NCBI RefSeq assembly: GCF_018294505.1
Contig: NC_057801.1
Coordinates: 199,830,538-199,894,537, forward strand
Origin: Triticum aestivum
Taxonomy: Eukaryota; Streptophyta; Magnoliopsida; Poales; Poaceae
Direction: 5' to 3'
DNA: 64,000 nucleotides
The notes under the pieces were generated by a model. That model did no database searches. It was not told the DNA's origin and worked only from the letters and a program-made list of their open reading frames with translations. A program made the translations under genes and the position numbers. Below, piece by piece: positions 9,282-21,596 of the stretch; position 1 is the first letter of the stretch; every line of letters starts with the position of its first letter.

Positions 9282-11010
9282 TGTTGGGGAACGTAGTAAT
9301 TTCAAAAAAATTCCTACGCACACGCAAGATCATGGTGATGACATAGCAACGAGAGGGGAGAGTGTTGTCCACGTACCCTCGTAGACCGTAAGCGGAAGCG
9401 TTAGCACAATGCGGTTGATGTAGTCGTACGTCTTCACGATCCGACCGATCCAAGCACCGAACGTACGGCACCTCCGAGTTCAGCACACGTTCAGCTCGAT
9501 GACGATCCCCGGGCTCCGATCCAGCAAAGCTTCGGGGATCCGTCAGCACGACGGCGTGGTGACGATGATGATATTCTACCGGCGTAGGGCTTCACCTAAA
9601 CTCCACGACGATATGACCGAGGTGGAATATGGTGGAGGGGGCACCGCACAAGGCTAAGGAACGATCCGTAGATCAACTTGTGTGTTCTAGGGTGCCCCCC
9701 CCGTATATAAAGGAGCCAGGGGGGAGGAGGCGGCCGGCCAAGGAGGGCGCGCCAAGGGGGAGTCCTACTCCCACCGGGAGTAGGACTCCCTTCTTTCCTA
9801 GTTGGAGTAGGAGAAGGGGGAAGGAGGAGGAAGAGGGGAAGGAAGGGGGGGCGCCGCCCCCCTCTCCTTATCCTATTCGGACTGGGGAGGGGAGGGGGCG
9901 CGGCCCACCTCTTGCCTCCTCTCCTCTTCTCCCTTATGGCCCATGAAGGCCCAATAACCCCCGGGAGGGTTCCGGTAACCCCCCGGTACTCCGGTAAAAT
10001 GCCGATTTCACCCGGAACACTTCTGATGTCCAAACATAGGATTCCAATATATCAATCTTTATGTCTCGACCATTTCGAGACTCCTCATCATGTCCGTGAT
10101 CACATCCGGGACTCCGAACAAACTTCGGTACATCAAAACTTATAACTCATAATAAAACTGTCATCGTAACGTTAAGCGTGTGGACCCTACGGGTTCGAGA
10201 ACTATGTATACATGACCTAGAACTATTCTCGATCAATAACCAATAGCGGAACCTGGATGCCCATATTTGTTCCTACATATTCTACGAAGATCTTTATCGG
10301 TCAAACCGCATAACAACATACGTTGTTCCCTTTGTCATCGGTATGTTACTTGCCCGAGATTCGATCGTCGGTATCCAATACCTAGTTCAATATCGTTACC
10401 GGCAAGTCTCTTTACTCGTTACGTAATGCATAATTCCATAACTAACTCTTTAGCTACATTGCTTCCAAGGCTTATAGTGATGTGCATTACCGAGAGGGCC
10501 CAGAGATACCTCTCCGACAATTGGAGTGACAAAACCTAATCTCGAAATACGCCAACCCAACAAGTACCTTTGGAGACAGCTGTAGTACTCCTTTATAATC
10601 ACCCAGTTACGTTGTGACGTTTGGTAGCACCCAAAGTGTTCCTCCGGTACACGGGAGTTGCATAATCTCATAGTTACAGGAACATGTACAAGTCATGAAG
10701 AAAGCAATAGCAACATACTAAACGATCAAGTGCTAGGCTAACGGAATGGGTCATGTCAATCACATCATTCTCCTAATGATGTGATCCCATTAATCAAATA
10801 ACAACTCATGTCTATGGTTAGGAAACTTAACCATCTTTGATTAACAAGCTAGTCAAGTAGAGGCATACTAGTGACAGTATGTTTGTCTATGTATTCACAC
10901 ATGTATTATGTTTCCGGTTAATACAATTCTAGCATGAATAATAAACATTTATCATGAAATAAGGAAATAAATAATAACTTTATTATTTCCTCTAGGGCAT
11001 ATTTCCTTCA
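9282..11010 (-). repeat. 3' LTR of Copia-2
   Basis: It is 1,729 bp. On the minus strand it starts TGAAGG at 11010 and ends CCAACA at 9282. The adjacent minus-strand AGTGGGAGAC (11020-11011) is the polypurine tract. It contains a 15-bp-arm palindrome at 9758-9790. Confidence 0.9.
9758..9790. repeat. Near-perfect palindrome in the Copia-2 3' LTR
   Basis: GGGAGTCCTACTCCC and GGGAGTAGGACTCCC are perfect inverse arms of 15 bp around a 3-nt loop (ACC). The same structure is present in the other LTR at 45084-45116. It lies about 50 bp from a TATATAAAG box at about 9712. Confidence 0.9.
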
Positions 11011-11209
11011 GTCTCCCACTTGCACTAGAGTCAATAATGTAGTTCACATCGCCATGTGATTTAACACGAATATTCATATCTGTATATGATTAACACCCAT
11101 AGTTCACATCGTCATGTGACAAACACCCAAAGGGTTTACTAGAGTCAATAATCTAGTTCACATAGCTATGTGATTAACACCCAAAGAGTACTGAGGTGTG
11201 ATCATGTTT

Positions 11210-13130
11210 TGCTCATGAGAGAAGCTTAGTCAACGGGTCTATCACATTCAGAGCTGTATGTATTTTGCAAATATTCTATGTCTACAATGCTCTGCACGGA
11301 GCTACTATAGCTAATTGCTCCCACTTTCAATATGTATCCAGATTAAGACTTAGAGTCATCTGGATCAGTGCCAAAAACTTGTATCGATGTAACCCTTTAC
11401 GATGAACCTTTTTGTCACCTCCATAATCGAGAAACGTATCCTTATTCCACTAAGGATAATTTTGACCAATGTCCAGTGATCTACTCCTAGATCACTATTG
11501 TACTCCCTTGCCAAACCAGGGCAGAGTATACAATAGGTCTGGTCCATAGCATAGCATACTTTATAGAACCTATGACTGACGCATAGGGAATGACTTTCAT
11601 TCTCTTTTCTATTTTCTGCTGTGGTCGGGATTTGAGTCTTACTCAATTTCATACCTTTGCAACACAGGCAAGAACTCTTTCTTTGACTGTTCCATTTTGA
11701 ACTACTTCAAAATCTTGTCAAGGTATGTAATCATTGAAAATCTTATCAAGTGTCTTGATCTATCTCAATAGATCTTGATACTCAATATGTAAGTAGTTTT
11801 ACTGAGGTCTTTCTTTTAAAGAACTCATTTCAAATACTCCTTTATGCTTTGCAGAATAATTCTACATTATTTCCGATCAACAATATACTTATCAGAAATG
11901 TTGTAGTGCTCCCACTCACTTTCTTGTAAATACAGGCTTCTCCAAAAGTCTGTATAAAACCATATGCTTTGATCACACTATCAAAGCGTTTATTCCAACT
12001 CCGAGATGCTTGCACCAGTCCATAAATGGATTGCTGGAGCTTGCACACTTTGTCAGCACCTTTTGGATCAACAAAACCTTCTGGCTGCATCATATACAAC
12101 TCTTCTTCCAGATATCCATTCAAGAATGCAGTTTTGACATCCATTTGCCAAATTTCATAATCATAAAATGCAGCAATAGCTAACATGATTCGGACAGACT
12201 TAAGCATCGCTGCGGGTGAGAAAGTCTCATCGTAGTCAACCCCTTGAACTTGTCAAAAACCTTTCGCAACAAGTCGAGCTTTATAGACAGTTACATTACC
12301 ATCAGCGTCAGTCTTCTTCTTAAAGATCCATTTATTCTCAATGGCCTGCCGATCATCGGGCAAGTCAACCAAAGTCCATACTTTGTTCTCATACATGGAT
12401 CCCATCTCAGATTTCATGGCCTCTAGCCATTTTGTGGAATCTGGGCTCATCATCGCTTCCTCATAGTTCGCAGATTTATCATGGTCTAGTAACATGACTT
12501 TCAAAACAGGATTACCGTACCACTCTGGTGCGGACCGTACTCTGGAAGACCTACGAGGTTCTGTAGTAACTTGATCTGAAGTTTCACGATCATCATCATT
12601 AGCTTCCTCACTAATTGGTGTAGGAATCACTGGAACTGATTTCAATGATGAACTATTTTCCAATTCGGGAGAAGGTACAGTTACCTCATCAAGTTCTACT
12701 TTCCTCCCACTCACTTCTTTCGAGAGAAACTCCTTCTCTAGAAAGGATCCATTTTTAGCAACGAATATCTTTTGAAGACGCACTTCTCCGATTTCTTTTG
12801 GGTATTCTATGAAGACGCACTTCTCCGATTTGGGTTCGAGCTTATCAAGTTGAAAACCTTTTTCATATAAGCATCGCAACTCCAAACTTTAAGAAACGAC
12901 AGTTTAGGTTTACTACTAAACCATAGTTCATACGGTGTCGTCTCAACGGATTTAGATGGTGCCCTATTAAACGTGAATGCAGCTGTCTCTAATGCATAAC
13001 CCCAAAATGATAGTGGTAAATCAGTAAGAGACATCATAGATCACACCATATCCAATAAAGTGTGGTTACGACGTTCGGACACACCATAACGTTGTGGTGT
13101 TCCAGGTGGCGTGAGCTGTGAAACTATTCC
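11210..13130 (-). pseudogene. Copia-2 pol, 3' half (integrase end, reverse transcriptase, RNase H)
   Basis: Minus-strand pieces in several frames read, from right to left: integrase tail at 13130-12800 (TPPGTPQRYGVSERRN, LPLSFWGYALETAAF); a linker with SRVRSAPEWYG; the reverse transcriptase beginning near 12480 (KWLEAMKSEMGSMYENKVW) and continuing through WQMDVKTAFLNGYLEEELYM at about 12146 and SIYGLVQASRSWN; and a badly decayed RNase H around 11650-11240 (HWTLVKIIL). Frameshifts occur near 12800 and 12250 among others. The integrase is cut at 13131 by Sirevirus X and its first part is at 41675 and beyond. Confidence 0.85.
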
Positions 13131-14668
13131 TGAAAGTGCGTTATATCGACTAGACGGGGGGTGAATAGGCGATTTTTATGAATTCTTCACTGAGGAATTT
13201 GCCGGTGAGGAAATTCCTTAGTGAAGAACTACTACAGCGGAATAAGTACTCAGAAGTAAGCATAACAGAATACAAGCATGGTCATCATGATGAAATGAAG
13301 ACTAGCATAGAGTACAGAAAGCGTAATCACAGGATAACACAAGATGAAGACAAACAGACTGAAGAAATTGAACTGAGGAAATTGAGAAAGTCTTCAGTCA
13401 AAGTCTTCAAACACAGTATGAACAAACACTCAACACAGTAATGAGGAAATGAAAGGGTTGAGGAAATAGAACCAGTTAGGTTGGTGAAGACAATGATTTG
13501 GTAGACCAGTTCCAACTGCTGTCTCAGTTGTACGTCTGGTTGGAGCGGCTGAGTATTTAAACTCGAGGACACACAGTCCCGGACACCCAGTCACTGAGCA
13601 CGTAGCTCAGGACACCCGGTCCTCACCGTATTCTCCTTGAACTATGGTCACGCAGACCTCGTCCAATCACTCGTGGTAAGTCTTCAGGCGACTTCCAAAC
13701 CTTCACAGACTTGGTCACTTGGCGATCCACAATTCCTCTTGGATGCTCTAGACCATGACGCCTAACCGTCTGGAAGAAGCACAGTCTTCAAAGGTAACAA
13801 GCGTCGGATCCACGCAGGATCAATTTCTTCAGTGATGCTCAATCACTTTGGGTTTGTAGGGGTTTGGTTTTGGGTTTTCCTCACTTGATGATTTTCGCTC
13901 AAAGTCCTCGGAGGATGGGTTGCTCTCAAATGACAAGTGTCAAGTTCTCTCGGAGCAGCCAACCAGCTAGTGGTTGTAGGGGGCGGCTATTTATAGCCTA
14001 GGGAGCAGCCCGACATGATAAGACATAAATGCCCTTCAATGATATGACCGTTAGGTGGATGAGATATTTTGGGACAGCTGGCGCGCAGCACAGCAACGGT
14101 CGGAAATTTGACTCTCAAATTCCTCAGGGCTATCATGTTCCTCACTGTGTAGGCAATTCGCACTGGCGAATTCCTAACTCCTCAGTCAGAACAAATTCAT
14201 CAGCGACCAGAAGAACTTCGTCTCTGTCACTGAAGAAAGTGACTGAACTGTATGAGATTTCCAAAGGCTTCACTCGAAGGGATTGGTAGGTGTAGGATTT
14301 TGAGTTGAGCATCACATGGAAATTTTTCCTTAGTATTTCCTCGACCCCCTTTAACAGTACGGTGTTTCCTATGACTCAAGAAAGAGAAAATGAAACTACG
14401 AAAACAAAAGTCTTCCCGCTTCATGTTCCACAAATGAATACCAAGTCTTCAAGGTCACACCAATTTCTTCACTTTCAAAGTCTTCAGAAAGTCTTCAGAA
14501 TATCAAAGTCTTCAGTCGAAGAACTTCATTTTTAGGGGTCGACTTTCTCTGTAAATATCAAACTCCTCATAGACTTATAGACCTGTGTACACTCACAAAC
14601 GCATTAGTCCCTTAACCTATAAGTCTTCAATACACCAAAATCACTAAGGGGCACTAGATGCACTTACA
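13131..14668 (-). repeat. 3' LTR of Sirevirus X
   Basis: It is 1,538 bp, ending TGTAAGTGC... at 14668 on the minus strand. It is bordered by ATTCC at 13126-13130 and by a polypurine tract at 14669-14682. It is rich in GTCTTCA and GAGGAATTT words. Confidence 0.92.
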
Positions 14669-15148
14669 ATCTCCCCCTTTTTGGTGATTGATGACAACAT
14701 AGGTTAAGTTTTCTACGGGGATAAACATATGAAGTGTAAATACTGATATTGAGGAATTTGATTGCAAGATATAGAAGAACTCCCCCTGAAGATGTGCACA
14801 GTGAGGAATTTGCATTTGAGGCAATGCACATTTGAAGAGTTGAATCATGGAGATCTCCCCCTATATCTTGTAATTCATACACGCATTTGATGAAGAATTT
14901 GAAATGCATGATGAAATATGGTGCCTGATGAAGTTCAACATGCGTGCAATAATATTAACGAGGAATAAGCATGCCGAATGAAGCATCAAAAGTACCAGAG
15001 CATAGTGCAACAAAAGTATCAGCGCACCATCGGGTTTAAGATTACAACTCGATCCAAATAAAAGTTTCAGAAGAACGAGAGTTGTAACTTAAAAAATTGC
15101 CCTTAATATAGACCCGCTTGAAGACTAACTCAGATTTCTCCCCCTTTG
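14669..15148 (-). other. Cluster of four polypurine tracts, Sirevirus X
   Basis: On the minus strand AAAAAGGGGGAGAT abuts the LTR (14682-14669). Three further GGGGGAG tracts follow at about 14790-14780, 14866-14852 and 15148-15137. Multiple polypurine tracts upstream of the 3' LTR are a known hallmark of Sireviruses. The same four occur at matching places in Y. Confidence 0.85.
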
Positions 15149-15200
15149 TCATCAAATGACCAAAAGGATTGAAACTAAGGACTAACGCCCCTGAAGAATT

Positions 15201-18200
15201 TCAAGTCGATGGAGGAGCGCCAGCTTTGTCGGGGTTGTTTGTTGTAGCAGGGCCTGCCGCAGTGTCGTCCAAATCTTCATACTCATCAGTGTCGCGCGAT
15301 AAAGAATAAGAGCTGGCCACCAGTGGAGGAACTTTGACCCTCTTGAATTTCTTCGGAGGAGGTGCAGACCAGTCAAATTCTTCCTTGAGACCCATAGTCT
15401 TCAGTTCTTCAGCGCTATAGATATGAGTGAGGACAGCCCAGTTGCGGTTGAAGGTTTCATGAAGGTAGTATTGGTTCTTCTTCACTGCATTGTGTGTTGA
15501 GGTCATATTGTGAAGAAGTGCACCAAACTGACGCTTTACCCATTTGTGATTGCGATCAACCTTCTGATGAAGACTGAGGAGTAACTCACGGTCAGTCATC
15601 ACCTTGGGTGCTGTGGCTTGAGGATTTTGCTTGGCTGAGGTATTTGCGGCAGTTTCATGTGTGGCAGAGTCGTCATTGGTAGAGTAAGATGCAGCCAGGC
15701 GAAATTGACCATCCAATGGACGAATGCCTTCATCGATCACAGCAGCTGCCTTGCCTTTATCATCAGCTGATGAAACTGTCCGTTTGAGGACTTCAATGGG
15801 AGGCAAGTAGCTACCGTGATTCAGAGTGTCAGCTTTGTAATTCAGTGAAGATCTTGCCCTGATGAATCTCATGATCCAAGGCGCATAGGGCTTCAGCTCG
15901 AATGGTGACATAACAATATTGGCCAGAGTCCTCATGAAGAAATCATGGAAGTTGACGGGAACGCCATGAATGATGTTGAAAAGCATATTCTTCATGATGC
16001 CAACGACTTCTTCATCATTTGAGTCGTGGCCTTTGATAGGACTCATTGTCTTCGTCAGAATGCGATAGACAGTCCGAGGCACATAGAGTAATTCCTTGAC
16101 GAGGAATTTGGTTCGTGGGGCCTGCCCAGGCTTCAAAGGCTTCATGAGCACTTGCATATAGTGATTTGTCAGTTCAGGGTCACTGTAGGTGCAACGTGCA
16201 CTGTCATGGGGAGGATCGAGAGGAAGGACACGAAGCAATTCAGTTGCTGGTGCCTTGTAGTGAGTGTTTTCAGTCATCCAATCCAACACCCATGAGTTGA
16301 CGTCTTCAGCGTCTCCAGTGATATGCAGTGTCGCGTAGAACTGAAGAATGAGTTCTTCATTCCAATCGCAAATGTCCGTGCAGAAATTTAGTAGCCCTGC
16401 ATCATGAAGAACACTGAGGACTGGCTCGAAGCATGGCAGAGATTCCATGTCCACGTGAGGAATATGTTCATGATCGAAGATTTTGTCTTTGTCAAACAGC
16501 ACTGAGGAATAGAAGTTGGCTTGACTAGCAGTCCAGAAATGCCTCTTCCTTATGCGAGCAGAGTCATAGGGGTTGTAGTCAGTGAAGAATACATGCTCGG
16601 AAAAGAAGTCTTCAGCCTTGAACTTCTGTTTGCTTGAGAACGGATTCTTTGGCTTTGGCAGAGGGATGTCAGTGAGTTGCATCACCACCTCAGGAATCGC
16701 GAGCTCAGGTTCTTCAGGTTAAGGAATTTCTGGTTCCTCTTCTTGTGCAACCTGAGGATCAGCAGTAGCAGGTTCTTCAGCACTAGTGGCTGGAATTTCT
16801 TCATGCACATAGGGAGTGGGTTGAGTTTCTTCAGAGCCTAGTTGAACTGTTGTTGCAGGGGACAGAGGAATCTGTTGGATAGGTGTGAAGAGAGGAGTAT
16901 TGGGATGCTGACTTTCCCAAAAGTCATCATTCATCACAGGTGTGGTGTATCCTATATCCACATCTTCATCTTCAATTTCCTCAACACCAGCCTCTTTAGC
17001 TGTGAACTGAGGCATAGGTGAGAAAATGACTGGCGTTGAAGGGATTGCGTCCACTTCAATTTCTTCATCAATCTGCTCTGACGAAGCAGCAGAATGATTT
17101 TCTTCATCAGATCCGCTTGGGATCACATAGTCTTCTCCAAAAGGAACAAGGTCCTTTGATGGCATGGAGGAAATTGGAACAGCATCAATTGGATTTTCGA
17201 GTGAGCTGGTCATTGGCTTCATCTTCTTCGCAGCCGAAGAATTTGACGCAGCTGATGCCTTCCTTTTCTTCACTGCAGCTTGCTCTGCAGCCTTGGTCTT
17301 CTTCACATCATAGGCAGATGGAAGAATTGGAGTTGGTGTAGGCGCGGGAGGAGCTGAGGAATCTGGTTGATTTTCTTCAGGCGCAACTGATGCAGTTGCC
17401 CTGATCTCTTCAGTTTCTTCAGGCGCACCACTAGTGGATGCCCTGGCAATTTCTTCAGCGGTTGGAATGGAGTCATCAGCCCTGGAACTAGCATTTTCTT
17501 CAGCAGGCTGAAAGTCATCAGCGGTGCTGGCATGTTCTTCAGCAGGCTGAGCAGAGTCTGCAGCCTGAGGGTTTTCTTGTTGCGATGGGGCTGCAACATT
17601 CGTGAATTTCTTCGTCACACATTGACGAATCTCACTTTGGCTCCTTGCCAATCAGCATAGTAGGTATCAAAGTCTTTGCTGAGGGCTTGAATTTCAGACT
17701 GAGCCTTGAGAAGTTCCTCAGGTGTCATTCTGACAATATTTTTCTTCAGGAGCTTCTCCTTTCTGTATTGTGCTTTCTTGATCTCTCTTGCCTTTTCAAA
17801 CTTCCATTTCTCTTGAGTGATGAAATGGGTCAGCATGTGACTTTGACCAGGAGTCAGATGAAAATCAGGCATTGGGGTGTTTGGATCCTTGTGCCAGAGG
17901 TCAATGTAGTCGAGGATCTTCCTCGGATCCAAAAGCAGTGGCACAGATGTGCCTTTGGCTCTAGCGGCCTTCACCTGTCTGTCTCTGATGATTTTTGCAA
18001 GTTCATCATCAGAAGCTTCATCATCAGAGGGCACATGGAATGCGACTTGTTTCTTCTTTGGACTTGGCCGAGGACCGCGTCCAGCTGTTGCTTTAGTCTT
18101 CAACAGTGTGGGGCCTGATGAGGAAATTGGTGCAGCTGAGGAACTTGCTGAGACACCAGAGGCAATCGAGAAACCAGCAGTCCTTTGACATGTAGCTAGA

Positions 18201-18901
18201 TGCACAGGAGCTGAGGACTTTGAAGGAGCTGCTGAGGACTTTGGTGGAGCAGTAGCAGTGTGAGGAATTTGCCGTGAGGGCATTGCTGAGGAACTTGGCC
18301 GTGAGGGCGCTGTTGGTGAAGCACTTGGCTTACGAGCAGGCTTCTTCGGCATGGATTTCCTCGGTTTGACCGAGGCCTCAGTAGCAGCAGCAGTGGCAGA
18401 ATCCTCATTGAATTTCTTCACTGCCTCCTTGGCTTGTCTTGCCAATTTAGCTTGGCGCCTAGCCCATTCTTCAGGAAAGTCCTCACCACGCTTGATGCTC
18501 GTGGGGTCAGCTACTTGGCCAGGTGCCAATGGAGCTCTTGGGCATGGAAGATTGAGAGCGAATTTCTTCATGTACTTTGGAGTCACATATCTGTATTCCC
18601 TCCATTCTCTTGCCCATCTCCGTTCAATCCTCTGAATGCGCACCTTACGCTGATTTTTGTTTTCTTTGCCGAATTTGGCTTCATCAGGTGTGCAATAGTC
18701 CTTATAAATGTCATCAGGGATCTCGAAAGCAGTCATGACCTCAGGCTTCTTTCCTCCTTTCTGTGGTCTCTTACCTTCAGCCATATTCTTCAGATGAGGA
18801 ATTTGAACAATTGAACACTCTGAAGAACTATGCAATTTTTCTTCGAGGAACGCTGCAAATGAGTTAAGTTGATGAGAACCTAGTGATTCAGCAGCAGACA
18901 T
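15201..18901 (-). pseudogene. Third ORF of Sirevirus X (env-position ORF), broken
   Basis: The minus-strand frame starts at ATG 18901 (MSAAESLGSHQLNSFAAFLEE) and ends at 15201, about 1,230 codons. N-terminal 130 residues are basic and helical (QRKVRIQRIERRWAREWREY). A long Ala/Pro/Ser-rich, Lys-rich disordered region follows, then acidic repeats with AAEE and PEE words, and a folded region from about 16620 (DFFSEHVFFTDYNPYDSARI) to 15870 (PFELKPYAPWIMRFIRA). This last part vaguely resembles the family called putative plant transposon protein in Sirevirus-like elements; that is an inference. No signal peptide or hydrophobic membrane segment is visible. Breaks: a 2-bp insertion near 17620 shifts the frame, and a TAA lies at about 16720. 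The Y copy is colinear. Confidence 0.8.
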
Positions 18902-19500
18902 GAGTACCTGTGAACAGAGTATAGGTGCGAGGAATTTGGAGAGGTCATATGCGTTCTCAGAAGGTTTTTCGAAAAGAACAAGTTTTGAGGAATTTGACCA
19001 GATGAACCTTGAGGAATTTCACTAAGCGTTCTTGTCTTAGGTTCCAGAGTTGTACAGATCGAAGATCCACACAATTAGGGAATCTTGAAGAAAATGATTG
19101 CTTAGAGAAACAGTTCAAGATCATATGATCTGTGAGGTGTTCATATGTGTGAAGATTTGAAGAATAAACACCTTTGAAGATTTTCAGGAAAGTTTGAGAA
19201 TCAAAGTGAGTAATAAAAGTAACTTTTAATTACCCGAAGTGAAGAACACGACGAACTGAGAAGAACAGATGTGAAGTTCGTCAAGTTAGATCTCCCACGC
19301 CCTAACTTGGCAGAGGAAGACAGCTACGGCGGCGCCAGAGTGAAGATTTCCGCAACCGGCGCGAGTACGTCGGCGACGAGGTCGAGGCAGCGAAGCTCTT
19401 CCTCACTGGCGATGATGGAGTAGCGGCGACGCTAGGGTTTGAGGAGCTCGAGTGAGAGAGTAGCGATCGAGCGGAGTAAATGAAGTGAGGAAGGGGAGAG
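18902..19500 (-). promoter_or_regulatory. 5' leader of the X third ORF, separated from its TATA box by Y
   Basis: On the minus strand, upstream of ATG 18901, there is a leader with CAAACCCTAGCGTCGCCGC (about 19440-19420), typical of a cereal 5' UTR, followed by an AT-rich stretch with repeated AAATTCCTC words. In Y the TATA box lies about 600 nt upstream of the same ATG. In X that box is at 34168-34175, on the other side of the Y insertion. Confidence 0.65.
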
Positions 19501-21035
19501 TGAAAGTGCGTTATATCGACTAGAGGGGGGGTGAATAGGCGATTTTTATGAATTCTTCACTGAGGAATTTGCTGGTGAGGAAATTCCTTAGCGAAGAACT
19601 ACTTGCAGCGGAATAAGTACTCAGAAGTAAATATAACAGGATACAAACATAGTCATCATGATGAAATGAAGACTAACACAGAGTACAGAAAGCGTAAACA
19701 CAGGATAACAAGATGAAGACAAACAGACTGAAGAAATTGAACTGAGGAATTTGTGAAAGTCTTCAGTCAAAGTCTTCAAGCACAGATATGAACAACAGTC
19801 AACACAGTAATGAGGAAATGAAAGAGTTGAGGAGATAGAACCAGTTAGTTGGTGAAGACAATGATTTGGTAAACCAGTTCCAACTGCTGTCTCAGTTGTA
19901 CGTCTGGTTGGAGCGGCTGAGTATTTAAACTCGAGGACACACAGTCCCGGACACCCAGTCTCTGAGCCGCAACTCAGGACACCCAGTCCTCACCGTATTC
20001 TCCTTGAACTAAGACCACGCAGGCCTCGTCCAATCACTCGTGGTAAGTCTTCAGGCGACTTCCAAACCATCACAGACTTGGTCACTCGGCGATCCACAAT
20101 TCCTCTTGGATGCTCTAGACCTTGACGCCTAACCGTCTGGAAGAAGCACAGTCTTCAAAGGTAACAAGCGTCGGATCCACGCAGGATCAATTTCTTCAGT
20201 GATGCTCAATCACTTTGGGTTTGTGGGGGTTTGGTTTTGGGATTTTCCTCACTCGATGATTTTCGCTCAAAGTCCTCGGAGGATGGGTTGCTCTCAAATG
20301 ACAAGTGTCAAGTTCTCTCGGAGCAGCCAACCAGCTAGTGGTTGTAGGGGGCGGCTATTTATAGCCTAGGGAGCAGCCCGACATGATAAGACATAAATGC
20401 CCTTCAATGATATGACCGTTAGGTGGATAAGATATTTTGGACAGCTGGCGCGCAGCACAGCAACGGTCGGAAATTTGACTCTCAAATTCCTCAGGGCTAT
20501 CATGTTCCTCACTGTGTAGGCAATTCGCACTAGCGAATTCCTAACTCCTCAGTTAGAACAAAGTCATCAGTGACCAGAAGAACTGCGTCTCTGTCACTGA
20601 AGAATTTGACTAAACTGTATGAGATTTCCAATGGCTTCACTCAAAGGGATTGGTAGGTGTAGGATTTTGAGTTGAGCATCACATGGAAATTTTTCCTTAG
20701 TATTTCCTCGACCCCCTTTAATAGTATGGTGTTTCCTATGACTCAAGAAAGAGAAAATGAAACTACGAAAACAAAAGTCTTCACGCTTCATATTCCTCGA
20801 ATGAATATCAAGTCTTCAAGGTCACACCAATTTCTTCACTTTCAAAGTCTTCAGAAAGTCTTCAGAATATCAAAGTCTTCAGTTGAAGAACTTCATTTTT
20901 AGGGCTCGACTTTCTCTGTAAATATCAAACTCCTCATAGACTTATAAACCTGTGTACACTCACAAACGCATCAGTTACTTAACCTATAAGTCTTCAATAC
21001 ACCAAAATCACTAAGGGGCACTAGATGCACTTACA
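19501..21035 (-). repeat. 3' LTR of Sirevirus Y
   Basis: It is 1,535 bp, left border GAGAG, right border a minus-strand AAAAAGGGGGAGAT polypurine tract. It shares the Y-specific variant GAGCCGCAACTCAGG with 32626-34159. Confidence 0.93.
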
Positions 21036-21545
21036 ATCTCCCCCTTTTTGGTGATTGATGACAACATAGGTTAAGTTTTCAACGGGGATAAACATATGAA
21101 GTGTAAATACTGATATTGAGGAATTTGATTGCAAGATATAGAAGAACTCCCCCTGAACATGTGCATAGTGAGGAATTTGCTTTTGAGGCAATGCACATTT
21201 GAAGAATTGAATCATGGAGATCTCCCCCTATATCTTGTAATTCATACACGCATTTGATATATAATATGAAGAATTTGAAATGCATGATGAAATATGGTGC
21301 CTGATGAGATTCAGCATGCGTGCAATAATATTAACGAGGAATAAGCATGCAGAATAGCACATCAAAAGTATCAGAGCTCAGTGCATCAAAAGCATCAGAG
21401 CATGACCAAAAGTATCAAGGCACCATCGGATTTAAGATTACAACTCGATCCAATAAGAAGTTTCGGAAGAACGAGAGTTGTAACTTAATAAAATGCCCAT
21501 AATATAAACCCTCTTGAAGACTAACTCAGATTTCTCCCCCTTTGT
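21036..21545 (-). other. Cluster of four polypurine tracts, Sirevirus Y
   Basis: Minus-strand GGGGGAG tracts lie at 21049-21036 (abutting the LTR), about 21156-21147, 21235-21219 and 21545-21528. They match the four in X. Confidence 0.85.
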
Positions 21546-21596
21546 CATCAAATGACCAAAAGGGTCGAAACTGAGGACTAACGCCCCTGAAGATTT

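Noticed and set aside
9596..10145. Open frames in the Copia-2 LTR (also at 44894-45470)
   Set aside because: They occur identically in both LTRs and are by-products of GC-rich promoter DNA.
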